Source: an uncultured Clostridia bacterium (GTDB taxonomy: Bacteria; Bacillota; Clostridia; Lachnospirales; CAG-274). From it: a DNA stretch of 47,358 bases. This document shows positions 41,104-47,358 of this stretch, in pieces (positions within the stretch are counted from its first letter, which is position 1; each line of letters starts with the position of its first letter). A program made the position numbers and the translations under genes. Location of the stretch: contig CAJTVH010000019.1 in assembly GCA_910579745.1 (NCBI GenBank), positions 1-47,358 of the forward strand, in the 5' to 3' direction. Below the pieces are notes generated by a model. That model did not search any database and was not told the origin of the DNA. It was given only the letters and a program-made list of their open reading frames with translations.

Positions 41104-42495
41104 TTATCTTGTGTGTAACTCTGTGGATAGTGTGGATAACATTTGTTCTCCCACAAGATACACATCTCCCGCCCCCATAGTTATCAACATATCACCGTTG
41201 GTACAGCGCGCGCCCAAATACTCGGCGGCTTTTTCAAAGTTCTCGACATAAAGAACATCTTTTCCTCGCTCTTTTATTAAAGAGACGAGGTCTTTAGAAT
41301 GTATTGTTCCGTCCGAGGTTTCTCTCGCGGGATATATATCAAGGATAAGTATTTTGTCGGCGTCGTCGAAAGCCTCCGAAAATTCTTTCAGGAAAGTCTT
41401 TGTACGGCTGAAAGTATGCGGCTGAAAAATACACCAGAGTTTATTATATTTAAAACCCTTAGCCGCTTTTAACGCCGAGCGTATCTCGGTGGGGTGATGG
41501 GCGTAGTCATCGATTACGGTAATTCCATGAACCATTCCTTTAAACTCAAAGCGTCTATTTGTTCCTTTAAAGTTTTTTAAACCGCTTATTATATCCTCTT
41601 TTGGGATTTCATATTTATAACACAGCGCCGCCGCAGCCAGAGAGTTTAGAATATTATGTGTTCCGGGAACCGACAATTCAATATCAAATATTTTATTATT
41701 TTTTAAGAAAGCCGAATATCTCCCGTTTCCTCTCTCGTCAAAAGAAACGTTTCTTATGTTCCAGCCGTTTTCATTATCAGTTCCGTAAGTGATAATCTCA
41801 CAGGAAACACCGTCTAAAATTTTTTCCGTTTCAGGTATTTCGGAATTTATTATCAAAAAGCCATTTTTTGGTATTTTTTTAGCGAAAGCGTTAAAAGAGG
41901 CGTAGAGAGTGTCTATGGATTTAAAATAATCCGCGTGGTCATATTCCACATTTAAAATTATGGCGCTTAGCGGATGAAATTTTAAAAAGCTATCGCAGTA
42001 CTCACAGCTTTCAGCCACAAAATACTTGTCCCCGCCTATCCTGAAATTGCCGCCTATTGACGGCAGTATACCCCCAACGGTGACTGTCGGGTTCTCTCCC
42101 CTTAAAAGAATCTCGGTAAGCATTGACGTTGTTGTGGTTTTTCCGTGAGTTCCTGAAACGGAAATAGGGTATGTATAATTTTTCATCATAGTACCCAAAA
42201 GCTCCGCTCTGTCAATTATTTTTATACCGAGTTCTTTAGCTCTTATTATTTCGGGATTATCGGGTTTTAACGCCGCCGTATAGACGAAAAGCTCAGTATC
42301 GGGGGAAACGTTCTCGCTTTTCTGGCCGATAAAAACTTTTATGCCGACGCTTTTCAGGTGTTTTGTTATTTCTGACTCAGAGTTATCGGAACCGGTTATT
42401 ATATAATTTCCGTCGTGTAATATCTCGGCGAGCCCTGACATACTTATTCCGCCTATTCCGGCGAAATGTATCTTTTTGTAATCGGTTAAATTCAT
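41104..42495 (-). CDS. murC: UDP-N-acetylmuramate-L-alanine ligase
   Basis: Adds L-Ala to UDP-MurNAc in peptidoglycan synthesis; cytosolic. 463 residues. N-terminal IHFAGIGGISMSGLAEIL, ATP loop VSGTHGKTTTTSML, the middle-domain NVEYDHADYF and C-terminal DDYAHHPTEI and DIYPARE. GAGG precedes the ATG. The final residues STLSTELHTR are encoded by the second copy of the DnaA-box repeat (41109-41140), so the box sequence overlaps the coding end. Confidence 0.96.
   Translation of the reverse strand: MNLTDYKKIHFAGIGGISMSGLAEILHDGNYIITGSDNSESEITKHLKSVGIKVFIGQKSENVSPDTELFVYTAALKPDNPEIIRAKELGIKIIDRAELLGTMMKNYTYPISVSGTHGKTTTTSMLTEILLRGENPTVTVGGILPSIGGNFRIGGDKYFVAESCEYCDSFLKFHPLSAIILNVEYDHADYFKSIDTLYASFNAFAKKIPKNGFLIINSEIPETEKILDGVSCEIITYGTDNENGWNIRNVSFDERGNGRYSAFLKNNKIFDIELSVPGTHNILNSLAAAALCYKYEIPKEDIISGLKNFKGTNRRFEFKGMVHGITVIDDYAHHPTEIRSALKAAKGFKYNKLWCIFQPHTFSRTKTFLKEFSEAFDDADKILILDIYPARETSDGTIHSKDLVSLIKERGKDVLYVENFEKAAEYLGARCTNGDMLITMGAGDVYLVGEQMLSTLSTELHTR
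41109..41140 (+). other. DnaA-box-like repeat inside the 3' end of murC
   Basis: Contains TGTGGATAG (41122-41130) and TGTGGATAA (41131-41139), spaced as in the intergenic copy at 40929-40960. It codes, on the other strand, for the last residues of MurC. Confidence 0.5.
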
Positions 42496-42726
42496 ACTTT
42501 TACCTCTATTCTTGAAAATATTTTAATGTTTTTAAGATTAGGCGTTTTGTAAAAATAATTTTTATACCGTCTCCTTTCGCTGACTGTATAAGCCTTGATT
42601 TGTTTCCTATAGACTAAGTATACTATATTATTATTTTTTTTAAACCCTTAAATTCCGAAATTTTCAAAAACTTTTACCGATTTTTTAAAAATTTTAATAT
42701 TTTTAATAAAAAAATTATAAAAAGTA

Positions 42727-42756
42727 TTGTACATTTTCAATAAAATATGTTATAAT
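42727..42756 (+). promoter_or_regulatory. Putative sigma-A promoter, far upstream of glgC
   Basis: -35 TTGTAC (42727-42732), 18 bases, -10 TATAAT (42751-42756). TAAAGTATACATTA starts nine bases after the -10, at the expected transcription start. Confidence 0.45.
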
Positions 42757-42823
42757 AAAACTTGTAAAGTATACATTATTAAATGTGAACGGAGCTTTAC
42801 GATTATAATATGCTGTATAATTA

Positions 42824-42876
42824 ACATTTTAAAGAAATGTTTTTTATATTTTTCATGAAAAATATTTCTTTAATGT
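42824..42876 (+). other. Hairpin in the possible glgC leader
   Basis: ACATTTTAAAGAAATGTTTT (42824-42843) pairs with AAAATATTTCTTTAATGT (ending 42876) with two mismatches. No T-run follows; it could stabilise or attenuate the leader. Confidence 0.35.
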
Positions 42877-43255
42877 GGATAATTTCGCCGCGCTTGTTTT
42901 TAAATTACCGATTATTTTTATTATAAATTCTTATGTATTTTAAGAACCTCACATTAAGGCAGATAAAAAATATTTTATGTTTAGATCGGGTTTATGCTTA
43001 GGATAAATAATTTTTTGTCAAACTTTGGCTTGGTTTTTTGCGTTTCTGAATACTGAGAATTGAGCCCGGATATAATAAAAACGAGAATATATTTTTATAT
43101 TCCGATATATTAATAAAAGCTTGTATTTTGGAATATAATTTAAAAGCTGTTAAAAATAAATTAACGTACGATAGATTTTATTTATTGACGGCGGTATTAA
43201 GGAGTTATTATAAGCGCGGGAATCTAAGCAAATATTTTTGACGGGAGGTTATTTT

Positions 43256-44536
43256 ATGCGAAAAAAAGAAATGCTGGCTATGCTTCTTGCCGGCGGACAG
43301 GGAAGCAGATTAGGCGTTTTGACAAGTAAAAACGCTAAGCCCGCGGTTACTTTTGGGGGAAAATATAAAATAATTGATTTTCCTATGAGTAACTGTGTTA
43401 ATTCAGGCGTGGATACAGTGGGGGTTCTTACTCAGTATCAGCCTCTAAGTCTAAATCAGCACATAGGAATCGGAATTCCTTGGGATTTGGACAGAAAAAA
43501 TGGGGGAGTCACTATCTTAGCACCCCATGTTAAAGGCGGCGAGCAGGGGGACTGGTATTCTGGAACCGCGAACGCTATTTATCAGAATATTGGTTATATC
43601 GACGCCAACGACCCGGAATACGTAATTATTTTATCAGGCGACCACATTTACAAAATGGATTATTCCAAAATGCTTGACTTTCATAAGAAAAACAAATGCG
43701 ACGTTACCATCGCTGTGCTGGAGGTTTCTCTTGAGGAGGCGAGCCGTTTTGGAATTATGAACGCCGACGAGAACGATAAAATTTACGAGTTTGAGGAAAA
43801 GCCGGAACATCCTAAGAGCAATCTCGCGTCAATGGGTATTTACATATTTACCTGGGATGAACTGAGAAAAGCTCTTATTGAGGATAGCGGCGTTCACCGC
43901 GACAGTGATTTTGGAAAGCACATTATTCCCGCTATGCTGGGCAGGGGAAAATCACTTTACGCTTACCGATTTAAGGATTACTGGAAAGACGTGGGAACGA
44001 TTGAGTCTTACTGGGCCGCTAATATGGAGCTTATAAAAGCTCTCCCCGAGTTTAACCTTTACGAGGACTTTTGGAAAATATACACAAACAGCGAGCATCA
44101 GCCGCCTCTTTACACTTCCGCTGACGCGAGTGTTACAAGAAGCCTTATATCAGAGGGCTGCGAGATTTACGGAACGGTCGAGAATTCCGTTATAAGCACG
44201 GGCGTAGTTATTGAGGAAGGCGCTGTCGTAAAAGGTTCTATCATTATGGCGGACTGCGTTATCAAAAAAGGCGCCGTCATTGACAGATGCATTATTGACG
44301 AACACACAATTATAGGAGAAAACGTTAAAATGGGAACGGGAGAGAATGTTCCCAACGAGGCTAAACCTAAGATTTACAATACCGGTATTACCGTTATCGG
44401 CAGCGATTCGGAAATTCCCGATAATGTTGAGATTGGAAAGAACTGTGTTGTTTTTGGAAAGTCAACGGCTGATATGTACAAAAGCGGCAAGCTGGAAAGC
44501 GGACAGACTATTGATATTGGGGGGATTGACATATGA
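43256..44536 (+). CDS. glgC: Glucose-1-phosphate adenylyltransferase, catalytic subunit
   Basis: Makes ADP-glucose from glucose 1-phosphate and ATP, the committed step of glycogen synthesis. About 426 residues. Nucleotide-binding LLAGGQGSRLGVLT, KPAVTFGGKYKIIDFPMSN, WYSGTANAIYQN, LSGDHIYKMDY and FEEKPEHPKS in the N-terminal domain, then a left-handed beta-helix (hexapeptide pattern such as VIEEGAVVKGSIIMADCVIK). ATG 43256 with GGGAGG nine bases upstream is preferred over the TTG at 43238. Its stop overlaps the glgD start by four bases, so the pair is translationally coupled. Confidence 0.96.
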   Translation: MRKKEMLAMLLAGGQGSRLGVLTSKNAKPAVTFGGKYKIIDFPMSNCVNSGVDTVGVLTQYQPLSLNQHIGIGIPWDLDRKNGGVTILAPHVKGGEQGDWYSGTANAIYQNIGYIDANDPEYVIILSGDHIYKMDYSKMLDFHKKNKCDVTIAVLEVSLEEASRFGIMNADENDKIYEFEEKPEHPKSNLASMGIYIFTWDELRKALIEDSGVHRDSDFGKHIIPAMLGRGKSLYAYRFKDYWKDVGTIESYWAANMELIKALPEFNLYEDFWKIYTNSEHQPPLYTSADASVTRSLISEGCEIYGTVENSVISTGVVIEEGAVVKGSIIMADCVIKKGAVIDRCIIDEHTIIGENVKMGTGENVPNEAKPKIYNTGITVIGSDSEIPDNVEIGKNCVVFGKSTADMYKSGKLESGQTIDIGGIDI

Positions 44537-45651
44537 AAGCACTTGGTATTATTTTAGCAGGCGGACAAAGTGACGAGAGATTAAAAGACCTCTGCAATGT
44601 CAGAGCGGTTTCAGCGATGCCCGTGGGAGGTTCTTATAGAGCTATTGACTTTTCTTTGAGCAACATGGCTAATTCCAATATAAAAAAGGTCGCCGTAATT
44701 ACTCAGTACAATTCCCGCTCACTTCACGACCATTTATCATCCGCTAAGTGGTGGGACCTTGGAAGAAAGCAGGGAGGACTCTTCATTTTCACTCCTTTCT
44801 TGTCTAAGGAAAATTCTTACTGGTTCAGGGGTACGGCGGATTCTATTTACCAGAATATCAGTTTCCTTACAAAAAGTAACGAGCCTTATGTTGTTATAGC
44901 CTCAGGCGATGCTATTTATAAAATGGATTATAACGACATTATCAATTATCACATTGAGAAAGACGCCGACGTTACTATAATGTGCAAGGATATGGCGAAT
45001 ACAGACAAGGATGTTCATGATTTCGGTGTTATGGAGCTTGATTCTGATAATCGTATGATTGATTTTGAGGAGAAACCTGTCGAGCCACAAAGCACTATCG
45101 CTTCTTTAGGCATTTATGTTATGAAAAGAACGCTTCTTATAAAACTTCTTGAGACGGTTGTTTCTGAGGCGAGATATGACCTTGTTAAAGATATTATTAT
45201 AAGGTATAGAAAAAAACTTAAAATTTACGGATATATGTACGACGGCTACTGGAACACTCTTAACAATATTAACGCTTATATAAACGTTAATATGGATTTC
45301 CTTAAAAAGGATATAAGAAATATGTTTCTTACCGACGGCGCTCATATTGAGACGAAACCTAAGGACGAGCCGCCGGCAAAATATAACTCGGGAGCTGACG
45401 CGAAAGACGCTCTTGTCGGAAGCGGAAGCATCGTAAACGGACATGTTTATCATTCTGTTTTATTCAGGAAGGTTTACACCGGCGAAAACTCTTCCGTTAA
45501 GAACTCGGTTATTATGGAGGGTTCTATCATAGGAAATAACTGTACGATTGAACACGCTATTATTGATAAGCAAGTTGTTGTTTCTGATAATAAAGAAATT
45601 ATAGGCACTCCCGAGAAGCCTGTTATCATCTCAAAAGGTACAGTTATATAA
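44533..45651 (+). CDS. glgD: Glucose-1-phosphate adenylyltransferase, GlgD (regulatory) subunit
   Basis: 372 residues, homologous to GlgC but diverged at the nucleotide site: LAGGQSDERLKDLCNVRAVS replaces the usual GxGxRL loop and the catalytic Lys-Pro pair, as in GlgD proteins that modulate GlgC in Bacilli and Clostridia. Retains AIDFSLSNMANSNI, WFRGTADSIYQNI and ASGDAIYKMDY, and a shorter beta-helix end. ATG overlaps the glgC stop (ATGA). No glgA, glgB or glgP follows in this window. Confidence 0.95.
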   Translation: MKALGIILAGGQSDERLKDLCNVRAVSAMPVGGSYRAIDFSLSNMANSNIKKVAVITQYNSRSLHDHLSSAKWWDLGRKQGGLFIFTPFLSKENSYWFRGTADSIYQNISFLTKSNEPYVVIASGDAIYKMDYNDIINYHIEKDADVTIMCKDMANTDKDVHDFGVMELDSDNRMIDFEEKPVEPQSTIASLGIYVMKRTLLIKLLETVVSEARYDLVKDIIIRYRKKLKIYGYMYDGYWNTLNNINAYINVNMDFLKKDIRNMFLTDGAHIETKPKDEPPAKYNSGADAKDALVGSGSIVNGHVYHSVLFRKVYTGENSSVKNSVIMEGSIIGNNCTIEHAIIDKQVVVSDNKEIIGTPEKPVIISKGTVI

Positions 45652-45690
45652 ATATTTGATAAAATTGATTAAAACCGGCTTGATTACTCT

Positions 45691-45720
45691 CTTACAGGGA
45701 AATTATCGTTTCCCTGTAAG
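45691..45720 (+). terminator. Perfect hairpin after glgD
   Basis: CTTACAGGGAAA (45691-45702), six-base loop, TTTCCCTGTAAG (45709-45720). Forty bases after the glgD stop. No T-run follows, so termination may need other factors. Confidence 0.6.
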
Positions 45721-46403
45721 AATAAGTCACATAAGTTTCGCTTATTCGTGATATTTTTTCAATTAATGGTTTTAAGACTTTTTATTTTAAGTTTCAAAGG
45801 AATTTTATCAGCCGGGTTAATACTAACCTCAAATAAAAACGTGTAGTTAAAATAATAAAATGATGAAGATAAAAAATTATTTTATACTAAACGCCGTTTA
45901 TAAGGATTAATAATAATTTATTCACTCAAATATTATTTACATAATGAATTTGACTTTATAAAAAACCTATTGGGCGTTTAAAAACTTTTATCCACAAATT
46001 AATCGGGGTTTTAGTATTACTTGAAATTTTTCAGATTGCGAGTCAATTTTTTTACGCTTCAGACGTTTGTTTCTTAAAATATCTTACGCTAAAATTTCAG
46101 TGTTTTTATTTTTAATTGTTTTTAGGATTAATCCTACTCTTTAAATTGAGATTAGTGTAAGCGGGTTGAGAGCTTATTTATTAGGGTGATTCCATATTAA
46201 AGGGAGAGTTTTGGAAAATTATTTTTTCTTTTCTCAAATTTACATTGGAATTGTTATAAAGGTAAAGGGAGTATAAAAAATTTATATTAAAAAACAGGGA
46301 GTGTTCGTTTTTTAATATTTTACTGTTTATAATCGCTTTTTGTTTTTACACTAAAGAAAATCGTTTTTAACGATTTTAAAAAAATTATGGGGGTTTATTT
46401 ATT
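45721..46403. other. Intergenic region upstream of spoVG
   Basis: About 680 bp, AT-rich, no gene seen. A single TTATCCACA lies near 45999. spoVG is usually under sigma-H, but I found no convincing match to that promoter. Confidence 0.35.
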
Positions 46404-46694
46404 ATGCAGATAACGGACGTCAGAGTTAGAAGAGTCAGTAAAGAAGGGAAAATGAGAGCTATCGTTTCAATAACTATTGACAATGAATTCGCTGTACATG
46501 ATATTAAAGTTATTGAAGGTGATAACGGAGTATTTATTGCGATGCCGAGCAGAAAAGCGAACGACGGGGAATTTAAAGACATCGCTCACCCTATTAATTC
46601 CGAGGCGAGACAAAAGATTCAGGAGGCGGTTATATCGGGCTATGAAAAAGCGTTAGTTGAGTTTGAGGCAGCCGCTGATAATGAAGCGGAATGA
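46404..46694 (+). CDS. spoVG: Septation/sporulation regulator SpoVG
   Basis: 96 residues. Reads MQITDVRVRRVSKEGKMRA, then DNEFAVHDIKVIEG, FIAMPSRK and the typical IAHPINSEARQKIQEAVI. SpoVG binds nucleic acid and affects septation, capsule and sporulation genes in Firmicutes. GGGGG lies eleven bases before the ATG, a long spacing. Followed by its own terminator. In many relatives it neighbours glmU-prs; here prs is at the other end of the window. Confidence 0.96.
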   Translation: MQITDVRVRRVSKEGKMRAIVSITIDNEFAVHDIKVIEGDNGVFIAMPSRKANDGEFKDIAHPINSEARQKIQEAVISGYEKALVEFEAAADNEAE

Positions 46695-46708
46695 CATAAA
46701 AACTGATG

Positions 46709-46743
46709 GCAAAAGACTTATCTTTATTGATGAGTCTTTTTGC
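46709..46743 (+). terminator. spoVG terminator
   Basis: GCAAAAGACT (46709-46718) pairs with AGTCTTTTTGC (46733-46743) with one bulged base; the arm carries a five-T run. Sixteen bases after the spoVG stop. Confidence 0.75.
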
Positions 46744-46860
46744 TTTATACACAAAAGCGTGAATTTATAAGCGGTGGAGGGGAGATAGGAGAATAAGAGA
46801 AAAACCGCTTCTTATGAGTATAGTTTTTTATTTATATAAAAAAATTTTTAAAAAAAGGTA

Positions 46861-46889
46861 TTGACATATGTGAGGGTGTATGTTATTAT
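46861..46889 (+). promoter_or_regulatory. rRNA promoter directly upstream of 23S
   Basis: -35 TTGACA (46861-46866), 17 bases, -10 TATTAT (46884-46889), or TATAAT at 46887-46892 with a 20-base spacer. It is the only consensus promoter between spoVG and the 23S gene. Confidence 0.7.
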
Positions 46890-47064
46890 AATTAAGCGTT
46901 GTCGTTGAGGCAATGGAAATATTTAATTTGAACCTTGAAAACTGAATAGCAGACACAACGAAAAGAGCAAAACGAATCGAGAAAAGAGTAATGAAAAGAA
47001 GTCAATCCGTAAAAGGGAAATAAGCGAGAGCTTATGGAGAAAAGAATTACTCATATATATCAAA
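46890..47064 (+). other. Leader of the 23S rRNA transcript, resembling a 16S-23S spacer
   Basis: Contains CCTTGAAAACTGAATA (from 46932), a sequence type usually found in the spacer before 23S genes. Stems GAGTAAT (46986-46992) with ATTACTC (47046-47052) and ATAAGC/GCTTAT (47020-47035) may belong to the processing stalk. No tRNA and no 16S 3' end (CACCTCCTTT) is present. Confidence 0.6.
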
Positions 47065-47358
47065 GGTCAAGCTAATAAGAGCAAAGGGTGAATGCCTTGG
47101 CATCAAGAACCGAAGAAGGACGCGGAAAGCCGCGAAAGGCCACGGGGAGACGCACACAGTCAGCGATCCGTGGGTATCCGAATGGGGGAACCCGGCAGTG
47201 AGAACCACTGTCACCTGCGAGTGAATCCATAGCGCGTAGGAGGGAACGTCGTGAACTGAAACATCTAAGTAGCGGCAGGAAGAGAAAGAAAAATCGATTT
47301 TCTGAGTAGCGGCGAGCGAAAGGGAAAGAGGCCAAACCGAAGAGCGTGCTCTTCGGGG
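47065..47358 (+). rRNA. 23S ribosomal RNA, 5' part (cut by the window edge)
   Basis: From GGTCAAGCTAATAAGAGC the sequence follows the 23S 5' domain: GAATGCCTTGGCATCAAGA, CCGAAGAAGGACGCGG, GGGGGAACCCGGCAGTGAG, AACTGAAACATCTAAGTAGC and GAGTAGCGGCGAGCGAAAG. About 294 bases of roughly 2,900 are present. The exact 5' end was placed by comparison with the known start of 23S genes and may be off by a few bases. Confidence 0.93.

Larger units (their letters stand above)
42496..43255. other. Intergenic region upstream of glgC
   Basis: 760 bp with no gene. It holds a promoter at 42727-42756, an imperfect AAAGTATAC palindrome at 42765-42778, a hairpin at 42824-42876 and a single TGTGGATAA near 42874-42882. 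If that promoter serves glgC the leader is about 490 nt. Confidence 0.4.

Noticed and set aside
40929..41140. Possible replication origin
   Set aside because: Boxes are few, there is no dnaA-dnaN neighbourhood and no clear AT-rich unwinding element tied to them; titration or chance is more likely.
47072..47335. An 87-codon open frame on the minus strand
   Set aside because: It lies entirely antisense to the conserved 23S rRNA 5' domain.

Overview
The window is AT-rich chromosomal DNA from a spore-forming member of the Clostridia (Bacillota). The evidence is the sporulation and germination set (gpr, yyaC, spoVG, FtsK/SpoIIIE), glgC/glgD, the order rimO-pgsA-cinA-recA, a dockerin remnant, two secreted proteins with copper-amine-oxidase-like N-terminal domains, and strong AGGAGG-type ribosome sites. 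I cannot name the genus. No tRNA gene, CRISPR array, transposase or intact prophage was seen.

Layout. 1-3.5 kb: the 3' part of prs, a TPR protein and recX. 3.8-7.2 kb: a secreted protein of uncertain family, purE and two small XRE regulators. 7.3-10.2 kb: gpr and rpsT (divergent), then about 900 bp of hairpin repeats. 10.2-12.9 kb: a secreted stalk-domain protein and a MATE exporter. 13.4-24.4 kb: a co-directional block ftsK, fhs, folD, rimO, pgsA, cinA, recA, covering chromosome translocation, one-carbon metabolism, ribosome modification, phospholipid synthesis and recombination. 24.4-30.0 kb, mostly minus strand: a GT2 glycosyltransferase, a small membrane protein, a large acidic Ig-repeat surface protein and pyrE. 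30.1-33.8 kb: an EamA transporter, a C26 amidotransferase and a broken dockerin/BIG2 gene. 33.9-38.4 kb: an orphan histidine kinase, a LysM protein with a degenerate MPN/JAMM domain, yyaC and an unrecognised basic protein. 39-42.5 kb: pepF and murC. 43.2-46.7 kb: glgC-glgD and spoVG. The window ends inside a 23S rRNA gene that has its own promoter and no 16S gene directly in front of it.

The intergenic DNA is the most unusual part. It holds several families of small non-coding inverted-repeat elements, called A to H here. Family A (about 145 bp, TA-flanked, at least four copies), family B (hairpins, five copies) and family C (about 165-185 bp, GC-rich core, four copies) look like MITEs and are nested in one another at 7.3-7.6 kb and 31.2-31.7 kb. 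A palindrome centred on AAAGTATACTTT recurs next to promoters. A cluster of DnaA-box-like 9-mers lies in and around the 3' end of murC. All coordinates and pairings were read by eye. Family assignments of proteins rest on recognised motifs, not on database searches.
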